Shown here: one piece after another, positions 53,301 through 61,952 of the stretch
Position numbering within the stretch: position 1 is the stretch's first letter
Layout of the letters: each line of letters starts with the position of its first letter
Source of the DNA: Hondaea fermentalgiana
Taxonomy: Eukaryota; Sar; Bigyra; Thraustochytrida; Thraustochytriidae
Length of the DNA stretch: 63,125 nt
Assembly: GCA_014084085.1 (NCBI GenBank)
Contig: NPFB01000065.1
Coordinates: forward strand, 21,318-84,442
Direction of reading: 5' to 3'
The notes under the pieces: generated by a model
What the model was told of the DNA's origin: nothing
Database searches by the model: none
The model's input: the letters and a program-made list of their open reading frames with translations, nothing else
Position numbers and translations under genes: made by a program

Positions 53301-55084
53301 AGCTCAACAACGAAGTATCCGCGCTAGGGCTCGCCGAATCCGTCGTGGGTGGCACGAACGCCTGCATTATGGCCTACGGACAGACGGGCAGTGGCAAGAC
53401 GTACACCATGGATGGTCCAGAGGACAACCCCGGCGTGAACGCGAGGGCTATTAAGCGCGTGTTCGAGTTGACGCAGATGCTCGAGAGCTCGGGGCAGTCC
53501 TCCTACAGGGTCCGTCTTGCCATGGTCGAAATCTACAACGACGAGGTCCGCGATCTCTTATCCTCTGGCGTCGCCGACGCGCAACTGCGCGCGGACGCCG
53601 CAAATGGCAGCTCGCGCACAATGGGCTCGATGCACTCGCCAGTGCTGAGCAACGGTAATAGCGACGCTTTGGAGACGTCTTCTGTCGGGTCGGCAGCGAC
53701 TTCTTTCACGCAGTCATCACGAGTTGGCGACGCGGCGCGTAACCCGCGCCGCGCGCGTGCCCTCGGCCTGCCCGAGATGCATTGGGTCGCGTGCGAGAAT
53801 GCTGATCGCGTCGATGAGGTTTTGGGTGTGGGTCGCGCCAACCGCGCGACGGCGGCAACAGATCTGAATGAGCACAGTTCGCGCTCGCATCTGATCATCA
53901 TTCTCGAGGTCCAGGGATCATCCTCTGAGGATATTGCAGTGAACATGACGGGCCGCTTGTACCTCGTGGACCTGGCCGGTTCGGAGCGAGTTTCAAAGTC
54001 CAAGGTCGAGGGATCACGTCTGGATGAAACCAAACATATTAACCGCTCACTTGCGGCACTGGGCGACGTTCTCGAGGCGCTCGATAGCAAGGATCGCAAC
54101 CGACATGTGCCGTACCGCAACTCTAAGCTGACGCACATGTTGCAGCCTGTTCTGGGTGGCAATTCGCGAACGATGATGATCTTGGCGGTGCCTCCTTCGC
54201 CAACCAGCGCGCAGGAGACTCTTTTTTCGCTGCAATTTGCAGCCCGCGCACGCAACATTGAGCTGGGAGCGGCCAAACGACGCGTCCAGGTGAAGAGCAC
54301 GATGGCCGAGATGCAAACACTGCGTGCCCAGCTAGCGGAGACCAAGGCCGGTAAACAAAAGGCGGACGCCAAGATTGCTGATCTGAAACGCAAGCTGCAT
54401 ATTACGGAGCAAGCCATGTCGGCCATCAAGTCGGAAGGAACCAAAAAGGAGGATGCTTTGCGGAAGCGCACGGACCGCGAAACGCAGCATGTTGCCAAGG
54501 AGGTTGCTGACTTGCGGGCCAAGCTTAGTGCAACGCGAGAGTCGCTCAAGGAGGCCAAGGGCGACGCTGAAGCGGAGCGCCGCAAGCTCAAGGTTGAGCA
54601 CAAGTCTCTTGCTCAGGCCAAGGCCACGGCTGAACGCCGCGTGCTCGAGATGGAGGTGATGTTGGAGAAACAGCGCGCCGAACTCTTGCGTTTACGCGCA
54701 GCAGTCTCGGAGCGGGAAAACATCTCTCCAAAGGTGAACCGCTCACGTCGGCCGGCTCCCGGCGCTGGTGCGATCGCCGGAGGGCGTTCGCGTGCAGCGT
54801 CAAATGCATCGACGGCCAGCGCTACAACGCCGGTTCGTGCGGCCAGTAGTAAGTCTCTTTCTCGGGTCCCGGCACCGCGCCACGAGCCGCTGAGCCCTCC
54901 ATCAGCTTCTTCGGATGGGCCTGCACAAGGTAATGAGGAAAGCGCAAGTGCAAGCAATGCCCATGGGTCGGGTGTCACGCGCACAGCTGAGTTCACGAGC
55001 CGTATTGCAGCGCCGACGGCATCGTCATCGGCCCGATTTCGGTCAATGATCCCGAAACCTGGGCGTTCGACGTCGAGCAGATAG
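50327..55084 (+). CDS. Kinesin-14-like motor with NudE-like N-terminus and repetitive stalk
   Basis: A 1585-residue protein. Residues 1-165 resemble the NudE/NDEL1 coiled coil that binds LIS1 and dynein: AYWKEAA, QEELDEF, SRELEEALESEL, then LETSNDELEGKLR and RLRDELNEARSEL. A stalk (about 200-900) is built from ~32-residue coiled-coil repeats. The motor (about 932-1315) begins MRGNILVCCRIRP, the neck-motor junction of kinesin-14, and has P-loop GQTGSGKT at 1018-1025, SSRSH and DLAGSER, with a Ser-rich insertion of ~70 residues before switch I. A coiled coil and a basic Ser/Pro tail (1320-1585) follow, so the motor is internal. Kinesin-14s are minus-end directed and act in spindles or cargo movement. 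Start: ATG at 50327 (caccATGg, strong context). All in one frame. Confidence 0.87.
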   Translation: MATEGEDTVAYWKEAAQQRQEELDEFMESSRELEEALESELSASEERLAGLQRELAQRTDELEKARAKSADTGPRMLAVEEKNRTLQSELAAAATKCRTLETSNDELEGKLRILEASVEDLKHQAEQQLEQNVFVQEERDQEKESQQRLRDELNEARSELLALQGAKADQNSKDAQKLQKQVEQFEAQLSEAQDLVSRSQDEADSLKQQLADAQKAAEDAQQTAGQGSEKSQKEIDSLTQQLTDAQKAAQDAQKAAGQEAETLREEIASLKQQLADAQKAVTDAQDSAGQGSEMHKKEIESLTQQLVDAQKAVQDAQEAAGQDAETSSEEIASLKQQLADAQKAVQDAQEAAGQDAETSSEEIASLKQQLADAQKAVQDAQEAAGQDAETSSEEIASLKQQLADAQKAVALVQDSAGQGSAASQREIDELKQQLADALKTAQEAQETAGKDAEAFKAEIDTLKQQLSDAQNAAQAAQDSAGQGSAASQREIDELKQQLADAQKTVQEAQEAAGHNAETYKAEIDRLKQQLGDAQSAALDAQKKSENGSVAYDKELELLRAQLAEAQQAAESTRDEAVEVVRKQLVEAQEAAARASQTQADQMQTLEEQIKTLQDQLAQVEEKAEDLAKSAALETEAREQEAETLRHQLADAERAAEAAIASAGEGNKTRDEEVASLKKQLAEMEVAAEELATSAEQESKARQEEVETLTQKLQDAHKRAEEASRQETDARAQAIASLEHQLSEAQDAAETARVQAEEKLHAAQAAHENALAKVEEEVEQLRSERSIAGDADKELQAELEDALAQIAKLRASNADLEVALVEAQGAAESSKAEEKVFAAALEEERGIAERQVQLVRDELAEVQSSFAEERQVVLNLRKQLAQVGEQLEAEREARRSMATASSLPTSVESLRTAYTAQLRTNASLLSRMQKMRGNILVCCRIRPALPHEGAIAEAAPCVAALSSEEVSFQNDKTKTVRPFAFDRVFAPTATQAQLNNEVSALGLAESVVGGTNACIMAYGQTGSGKTYTMDGPEDNPGVNARAIKRVFELTQMLESSGQSSYRVRLAMVEIYNDEVRDLLSSGVADAQLRADAANGSSRTMGSMHSPVLSNGNSDALETSSVGSAATSFTQSSRVGDAARNPRRARALGLPEMHWVACENADRVDEVLGVGRANRATAATDLNEHSSRSHLIIILEVQGSSSEDIAVNMTGRLYLVDLAGSERVSKSKVEGSRLDETKHINRSLAALGDVLEALDSKDRNRHVPYRNSKLTHMLQPVLGGNSRTMMILAVPPSPTSAQETLFSLQFAARARNIELGAAKRRVQVKSTMAEMQTLRAQLAETKAGKQKADAKIADLKRKLHITEQAMSAIKSEGTKKEDALRKRTDRETQHVAKEVADLRAKLSATRESLKEAKGDAEAERRKLKVEHKSLAQAKATAERRVLEMEVMLEKQRAELLRLRAAVSERENISPKVNRSRRPAPGAGAIAGGRSRAASNASTASATTPVRAASSKSLSRVPAPRHEPLSPPSASSDGPAQGNEESASASNAHGSGVTRTAEFTSRIAAPTASSSARFRSMIPKPGRSTSSR
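50929..51960 (+). repeat. 96-bp coding tandem repeats (32-residue stalk units)
   Basis: About eleven units of 96 bp, each encoding a coil unit of the type SLKQQLADAQKAVQDAQEAA followed by GQDAE. Units at 51311-51406 and 51407-51502 are nearly base-identical, and 51503 starts a further matching unit. Outer units are increasingly diverged. All keep frame. Confidence 0.9.
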
Positions 55085-55936
55085 ATGAAGAAGACAAGAA
55101 TAAAGCTAGATTGTTTGTCCTTTCTTTGGGATGGAAATTGGAGGTCATCAGCAAAAGCAAGTAAGCGAGCACCAAACAAGACACGGTGCTCTTTGTTGGA
55201 TTCGTGCGTTCGCCTTGCTCGCCTTTTTCGGCGACACGGCTCGTGCTAGTTGATTTCGCGCCCTCGTGCAAGTGACCTCCGCGCTGTCGCTCGTCGTCGT
55301 CCCAGCGAATTTGCCGACGTGTCGGCAAGCGAAACACAACGCAACAGCCAGCTTTGCTGAAGCAGATGCGCATGAAAGCCCAACGTTGTGCCATTGCACA
55401 AGTGCGCTCGCCATCCACGCGCCTGTCGCGGTGGAACACTACGCTATGCCCTGCCAACTTTCACTACCTCTTTCAGGTCTCATCAACGACGTAGAACCCG
55501 GGCAGAAGCACGTGAAAAGTTATTTTTGCGCTGTCCTCGCTATACTGTGCTAGAATAGGGATAAGATCTGCTTCACAGCAGAAAACCTTGGAACCTGTGC
55601 TTGCAAAGAGCCCAATTTCGCTTGGTCACTCTTTTCAAAATGGAAAAGGGTCGAGAGATTTGAATTGCCTTCGCGAACGTTTTTTTAAGTTGCTGGCAAT
55701 GATGTTGCTGGCTTGTATTCCTTGAGTCTTACGAGCGACCAAAAGTCTTCAAATTTGCTACTTACTACCCGGGGAAGGCTCTGGCGCGATGTGCTATCAC
55801 TTCACGACCGCACCAACAATTTTAAAAAAAATATTTCTTTAGGAAGATAGCACTTACGATTGTTCGGACGATTGAACTCTGCTGAGTTGACCTTCCCGAG
55901 CCGCTTACTTGTGTCTTGGTGCGCCGCTCACATTTC
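55085..55936. other. Convergent 3' spacer, kinesin-14 / GT2-like
   Basis: About 850 bp between two stop codons. AT-rich near 55620-55860 (with a TTTAAAAAAAATATTT stretch), unlike the flanking genes. No gene or RNA recognised. Confidence 0.5.
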
Positions 55937-57187
55937 CTAGATTGGCCACTTTTCACCCTCTTCAGCGACTCTCATTGGAGGCTTTGCAAATCGCGGATAC
56001 GGACATTTCACGTTGGAAGACTTGCGAGCACGATGCTCAATTTTGTACTGCGCACTTAAGTTTTGATACCGTGAAGGAATGAATGAGTTGCTGGACATTT
56101 TCAAACCCTGAAGATGGTACATGTCCACGAAACGGAAAGCAAAATTCCACTTTAGAAATGTTGCACGGCGATGCAAATCGTGTTCGTCTTCAGCAATCAG
56201 AAAATGAACCTCATCGAAAAAGCCCATCTCTTGAATTGCCTTTGCCCTTACAGCGTATGGTCCACGGTTGACAGTTTGTACAATGTCGATCTCGTGATCC
56301 CACTGTGCCACAAACTCCGCCGAATGCGGCTCGAGCATTGCTCGGCATGGCCCTTTTACAGAGTGAGGCACGGGCCCACGAAGTGCATGTCCGCAGCGTC
56401 CGCCAACGGCGAAAAGCACGCTGTACTTTCGCAGCGGCTCGAGAATCCGATCCAGCCAGCCATCGGAACAGAAGACGATATCGGCCTGTACCTCTACGTA
56501 AAACTGTTGAGGATTCGACATCGCCATGCCGAGATTATCCGCAGCAGTTTCCCACATCGAAACTGGCTGCATGACAATTCGACCTCGAACAAGTCCATTC
56601 CTCTTACATTCTTCACTGAGAATCGCGTTCCTCAGTAAGTCGAAGGAGTCGTCCCAAGAGCCATCGAGGACGAATATAATTTCCCAATCGCCCTGCGTAT
56701 GAGCGCACAAACGGGGCAAAGTCAAATTGAGGGTTGCGCTATCTTGATGCGAGGGAGAGACGATGGTGACTTCGGGTTCGAGAGCTTCGGGTCGAAGAAT
56801 TGCATCGAACGCTAGAAAGGCTTTGCCTCGGCTTGGAAGATCGTTTGGGCTGCAGTAGCGCTCATGCAAAAATTGTGGAGGCGCACCCACTCCAGAATTC
56901 TCGCAACGAGCAAAGCCCCCTACGCCCACCACCTCGTGGTCGTCCTCTAGTATAAAATTGCGCCACGACTTGACCTCATCTGCACAAGGACGTCGCAACT
57001 GCGGCTGTTGCGGCGTACTGGCTGCATCGCTGCATGCAGCAGAAAGAGCAAGACTTCCACGAGAGCCCTCAGCAATGTCGTTCCACGCGAGCTCGCTAGA
57101 AAAGCTGAGATAAGTCTTGGCCGCGAGAAACGTAACGAGAGCAAAGGTTACAAGCATGCGCTGACGCACGTGCAGACTCGCTACCAT
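55937..57187 (-). CDS. GT2-like (GT-A fold) glycosyltransferase, type II membrane protein
   Basis: A 416-residue protein. A signal anchor lies at about 11-28 (MLVTFALVTFLAAKTYLSF). The catalytic domain begins near residue 138 with VTIVSPSHQDSATLNLTLP, the first strand and helix of GT-A enzymes. GDWEIIFVLDGSWDDS and VEVQADIVFCSDGWLD follow, the latter where a DXD-type motif is expected, and MGFFDEVHFLIAEDEHDLHRR matches the acceptor-side ED motif of GT2. Golgi lumen location is inferred. Donor and acceptor unknown; the family is otherwise unassigned. Start: the ATG at 57187 is chosen because the frame upstream to 57295 has only TTG and because it places the anchor at the N-terminus. Confidence 0.72.
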   Translation of the reverse strand: MVASLHVRQRMLVTFALVTFLAAKTYLSFSSELAWNDIAEGSRGSLALSAACSDAASTPQQPQLRRPCADEVKSWRNFILEDDHEVVGVGGFARCENSGVGAPPQFLHERYCSPNDLPSRGKAFLAFDAILRPEALEPEVTIVSPSHQDSATLNLTLPRLCAHTQGDWEIIFVLDGSWDDSFDLLRNAILSEECKRNGLVRGRIVMQPVSMWETAADNLGMAMSNPQQFYVEVQADIVFCSDGWLDRILEPLRKYSVLFAVGGRCGHALRGPVPHSVKGPCRAMLEPHSAEFVAQWDHEIDIVQTVNRGPYAVRAKAIQEMGFFDEVHFLIAEDEHDLHRRATFLKWNFAFRFVDMYHLQGLKMSSNSFIPSRYQNLSAQYKIEHRARKSSNVKCPYPRFAKPPMRVAEEGEKWPI

Positions 57188-59210
57188 TTGTCGTGCCTCT
57201 TCCCGCTCTCTCTGCTGCACCACGCGCCCGCTGCTGCGCACGATCTGGTTTTGTAACGCGCGGTCGAGTTCTGCGCTCGCGCCGAGCGCTCGCAACAGCG
57301 CGCAAGGTTAATCGTGAGCGTAAGCGCGTGCGCACATTTATTTGCACCAAGCCGTCCTCGCATTCGCCCAGCGCAGGTGAGTGAGTGCGTAGGCCCAAGC
57401 AGGCTGCAGAGATGGACCACATTGTCCCGGAAATCCGGGGCGCGGAATCACCACGTGGCAAGTCTTTTCCTGCAGCACACTTCGTGTCACTCGCCGTGCA
57501 CCCGCTGGGGCTTGACGCGCAAAGCGCCTTCGCAAGGCGCCGTGCACGCTTTCCTTCGTGACGCAGCGGAGTGGCAGGGAGTGGAAAGAGACACCCCTGC
57601 GAAGCATCGGGTGCGGAGGGGTCTGTCCCTTCGCATGTAGACAGCGCCAGGCAGCAAGCAGCATCAGCTCGAGTTGATTGGGAGATTGGTTAAAGTTTGA
57701 CGGTGCACGGACTTGCCCGAGTTGCAAGAGCCAAATTTGGGGTAAATTTTAGGGTACTAGTTCGTTTGACTATAGCCAGGCACCAACTTATCGAAAATCT
57801 GCACCTCGGACAACCTGCTGCCATTGAAGATAGACCTGCGAGGAGGCGCGATGCTGCCGGCCTCTTGCGCGCGCTCGTGGGCAGCGCTCGGAGTGGCGCG
57901 CACGCCCAGGCGCCGCGGCGTGACCATATACAGGTGGCAGCTTTTCACTACGGGCTGTCAAATGGGCGAGGCAGCCATGGATGAAGTGACGAGGTTTACA
58001 AAACCGTGTCACTACAACGAGCCGTGGCGCTGAGACAGTTCTCTGTTCATTCAATTGAGCACAGCAGAGAAATACTCACGCGGTCCATACCGGTACCACC
58101 ACAAGAACGAGAGCGGAATGTAATTCCTTTTTATAGGTTCGATACTCGGAGCGGCCTCGATGGGGCTTCATTTGACTCGCGAGTTATTCTCAAAAGCGCG
58201 AGTTCTCTGACATTGGCCGCTACGCACGTGACGGACATGCACGACTTTGCCATACACGCGACGCCCCCTGGGTAGCTCGGCGGAGTTCTCGCAGCAATTC
58301 TGTGAACAATCACTTTGTATGGTGGGTTTCCCACCCCCGGCGCTCTCGCTCTGCGTTTCCACATCTTCTCCTGAGTGTGCGCGCGCGTTGTGCAAGGGCT
58401 CTGCACATGGAGATGGATAAAGCGAGCCTGCGCACATCGCCTCTTCTCTGCAGAGATTGATTGAAGCAAAAAATAAATTTACTCTTTAGAGTGTCCATGG
58501 CGTGATCGCCATCGAAGTGCTTTGTCCTGAAGGCAGATTCATTGGTCATCATGGCTTTTTCAGTGTTCTCTTCTTTCACTCTTGACCTGCTTTCATGCTT
58601 CCACAAGCACATTAAGTGTGGGATCTGAACGAAGAACAGGAACAGGAACAGAGCGAAAGCGACCATGAATGGAACGCTAAGAAAACTCTGCACTTTTGCT
58701 CGTTTTTCTCGCTGGGGCGTCACTCACTGATCCATGCATTTCGCTGCTTGGAAGTCTCTCATGTCCAAGAGTCAATACTGAGGCAACCTGTATCACATTA
58801 CCGATCAGCCAGCCTGCCAACGGAACAAACAATTGTTCGGCTGCGCGTCAGGCGGCCGTAGCTAACTACATTCGTAGCGTGGGGCGGGCGAGACGAGGTA
58901 AGACAAGGCAAGACAAAGTGAAATGGAATGAAACGACTGGGAACCGATTGAAAATGACTGGAAGTTTCTGGAGACAGAAAGCACGTGGACTTCTGAGCTA
59001 CGTGTAAAGTGCGTCGAACGACAGCTATTTCAAAGCTTCCAGGTGTTGTACAACGTGACGCGTCGCGTGCTTCTCCAATGGATAAAGGGACGATGCATCC
59101 TCGCACGATAACAAATCATTTCTTTTTGCTTCGCGAAGGTGAGCCAAGTTAAGTCAATTTTAAGTTGAATCGACCTGAGCGGAGCGGACCCGACCCGAGA
59201 CGAGACGAGA

Positions 59211-59360
59211 CGAGACGAGAGGAGCCGAGCTGAGACGAGAGGAGCCGAGCTGAGACGAGAGGAGCCGAGCTGAGACAAAAGGAGCCGAGCTGAGACAAAA
59301 GGAGCCGAGCTGAAAGGAGAGGAGCCGAGCTGAGACGAGAGGAGCCGAGCTGCAGCTGAG
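59211..59360. repeat. 20-bp tandem repeat, about 7 copies
   Basis: Units of GGAGCCGAGCTGAGACGAGA begin every 20 bases at 59221, 59241, 59261, 59281, 59301 and 59321, with a partial unit at 59341. Some carry ACAAAA or AAAGGAGA variants at the end. Purine-rich on the plus strand; degenerate GAGACGAG copies extend to about 59460. Confidence 0.95.
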
Positions 59361-59814
59361 ATGAGAGGATCCGACTTGAGACGAGAGGGGCAGAGACGAG
59401 ACGAAGAAAGACGAGCCGAGCAGAGACGAGCCGAGCAGAGACAAACCGAGCAGAGCAAGACCGAGCGTCCGCCTTTGCTACTCACGAGCCCGACCGCCCG
59501 CACACCCGTACGTTACGATAAAGGACCTCTTGCCCTCATCCCGGCCGCATAGCCTTTTCTCTTCCTGCTCTCAGGTTCAGCGCTATTTCCTCTCTCGCGC
59601 GGCCCTCCTTCGCCAGCGACAACGAGCCGGGTCCCGCGGCTTACCCCGGGTCCCTTCATCGTCTCTGCGCCACCGTGCGCGCTTCCCTCTCGGATGCACT
59701 GAGCGTTCCTCTTCCCGTTAGAAATTCTATTGGCTGCATACGAGGTTCACGCCGCGGCGAGGGTCATCCGAGGTATCACCGGTCAGAGAATGCGCACCCC
59801 GCCGGATGTACGGA

Positions 59815-59843
59815 AGTCCGACTCGAGTGGCCTGACTCGGACT
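59815..59843. other. Imperfect inverted repeat (hairpin)
   Basis: AGTCCGACTC pairs with GACTCGGACT (9 of 10 pairs) around a 9-base loop. No T-run follows it and it has no adjacent gene, so its role is unknown. Confidence 0.5.
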
Positions 59844-60317
59844 GAAAGCTCAAGCACGAAGCGGACTGGCCGACGAGGGCACTGGGATTGAACTTGCGCT
59901 CGGGCGCGAGCGGGCTCCTACAAAGGCGTCTCGAGCGCGGGCAGCACGCAAGCCGAGGAGAGAGTAAGCAAACTGAACGCTTCGGGAAGACTCTTCCGAA
60001 AAGAGAGTGAAGACTGAGTGGTGAGGAGGACCTGTGGCAGAAAGAGGAATAAAATCGTCTGCTGCGTGCAGTCTGTGCTCTTCACCTCTTCGATCTGTGC
60101 AACCTCACCTTGCCTCTTACAAGGTTCTACTCTAACCTGCACAGTTTCCTCAAGTGCACTGAGAGCAGTGCACATGGTTCGGCTTCTTCAATCTATCGAA
60201 GCAAAAGCAAACCCGCAATCGAGCCCAGAACAATCTTTGCAAGCAGAGAATAGACAAAGTACACGGAAAGATCGCCGGCAACACATCCACTACATTGACA
60301 AGAGAAACTATTGCGCC

Positions 60318-61331
60318 ATGGGTAATGTTCTGATGGCACTCTGGGGAACGCAGGATGGAGTGGAATCCTGCAATCAAAGTGAGGCTGCAGGCTCGCTTGA
60401 TTCTCTCGTTTCGGAAGAGGCTGCCCTTTCGACGGACGATGGCGATGACAACGTCTAGAGCGTTCGCAACGACAATGCTGAAGGCAACGCCGATGATACC
60501 TTGACGACGAACAAGAAGGAGTTCTCGTCCTCTGGGGCGCTTGAGGAGGTGATACAGGAAAAGAAGGAGCTCCGGCTTCCTGGCTATCTTCGGTCCACCA
60601 AATCTGCGGCCTCTAGTGTGCGAGCAACCTACAAGCTGTATGATATTGAGAGCAAAATCGCACAGCGTCGCGCAGCCGCTCTATTCCGTCAAGAGCCCTG
60701 CAAGGTGAAGAGCGTCAAAGCTGCTCGTGCGAACGTGCATCCTCAGGCTGCTGCCGAAGGTATTCATGAAGCTGCTGCGCAACTGCAAGCCGCTGACATG
60801 CAGGAGGAAAAGGACGAGGGGCCGACAAGTGCCCCTTCGCAAGCCAGAGAACAAGAACAACACGAGGAACAAGAAAAGGTACCTTCGCGGACTCGTGCTG
60901 TGGAGCCCGTCACGGACATCGCCAACTCGAAGGGCGAAAAGACTGCGACTCAAGATGAACAGGACGCTGCTAAGGAGCGCACAACCGCTGAGAGGCCGAT
61001 CGAGCCCATGGGATCCTCGCCAGAGGAACTTGAAGGCGCGCTCTTCGACAAGAGCGTGCGTGCTCTCGATCAATCCATCGTTGTTAAGAAGTTGGAAGAT
61101 GAAGTCAAGCAGGCGAACCATCGCGTGACGCAAGTGTCGAAGAAGAAGAAGAAGACACGCCGCAAGCCCTGGTTGGCGAAAGGGCGCGGCCATCGCACGC
61201 AACGCAGGCTCAATGCCATCACGGATGAGAACACGATGGCTAGCATGACAAACGCGGACCCAAAGACCTTGGGCAAGACAGTGGATGGGGAAAGCCACAA
61301 GCACACGGAGGCCATATCTCTGCAGATCTAA
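60318..61331 (+). CDS. Unknown basic protein, one in-frame stop or short intron
   Basis: Not recognised. The ATG at 60318 has a strong context (gccATGg) and begins MGNVLMALWG, with Gly at position 2. The frame hits TAG at 60456 but is open in the same frame from 60459 to 61331. A 51-bp GT...TAG segment (60408-60458) could be a phase-0 intron; removing it would give a ~320-residue protein. The rest is hydrophilic: an early RLPGYLRSTKSAASSV region with helical ATYKLYDIESKIAQRRAAAL, a Glu/Gln-rich centre, a SIVVKKLEDEVKQANHRV coil and a Lys/Arg cluster (SKKKKKTRRK, GRGHRTQRR) that could bind nucleic acid or act as a nuclear signal. An ATG at 60173 is also in frame. It converges with the Nudix gene. 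Confidence 0.5.
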
Positions 61332-61952
61332 TTGTGCTTCATAGAACATTTTCACAAGGATGAAAAGTCAATGAATAGCTAGCTATCTAACTCGATAATC
61401 AAAGAAACTGAAATGTCCTCGTTTTTAAAACTGCAAGCTGATGCACTGTGCGACTCGATGCCACCACATCTCAAATCATCTTGCATTGTTGCCTCTTGCA
61501 TTGTTGCCTCTTGCATTGTTGCCTCTTGCCATCGTATAATGTTCAGTGCGAATGCTTGACGCCAATATCATCGACGTTTACAACGAGCAAAGTGAAGCGT
61601 TAAAATGGCCAGCTAAATTTCGGCCAAATGTGGATTCCGTTTTGCCTACGGCCGTAACAGCAGCTTCCACCTTGCCTGGTGCCTTAGATGCCTTCGCCCG
61701 CGTCGATGCGCGCTCGTGAAAAGTGGGCTGGCCAAAAAAAGGAATTCAATGAAATCAATCTCGAGGCAAATGTGTCAGGGAATATATGGATCACAGAGTC
61801 AACGGTTGAAAAGTTGATATCAGTCACTTTTTGGTAGTCTGACGAAATGCAAATACAAAATTCTTGTCTTAATCCTGGTTTCGCTCGATGTTGAAACGCA
61901 GGTCCTTCCATGCATCTTTGAGTGGCGTTTGCCGAGGCCATCCTATAGTTCG
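61332..61952. other. Convergent 3' spacer, unknown basic protein / Nudix
   Basis: About 620 bp between two stop codons, AT-richer than average. It contains the 15-bp repeat at 61481-61525 and nothing else recognised. Confidence 0.5.
61481..61525. repeat. 15-bp tandem repeat, 3 copies
   Basis: Three perfect copies of TTGCATTGTTGCCTC in the spacer between two convergent genes. Confidence 0.95.

Larger units (their letters stand above)
57188..60317. other. Long repeat-rich spacer without supported genes
   Basis: About 3.1 kb, the longest non-coding stretch in the window. It holds the promoter of the GT2-like gene, a 20-bp tandem repeat (59211-59360), a hairpin (59815-59843) and variable GC content. 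Open frames of 60-157 residues occur but are overlapping, low complexity or cross the repeats. An undetected RNA gene or short spliced gene is possible. Confidence 0.5.

Noticed and set aside
59030..59503. Ser/Arg/Leu-repeat frame on the minus strand
   Set aside because: Direct translation of the 20-bp tandem repeat; 20 is not a multiple of 3, so it would not be kept as a coding repeat.
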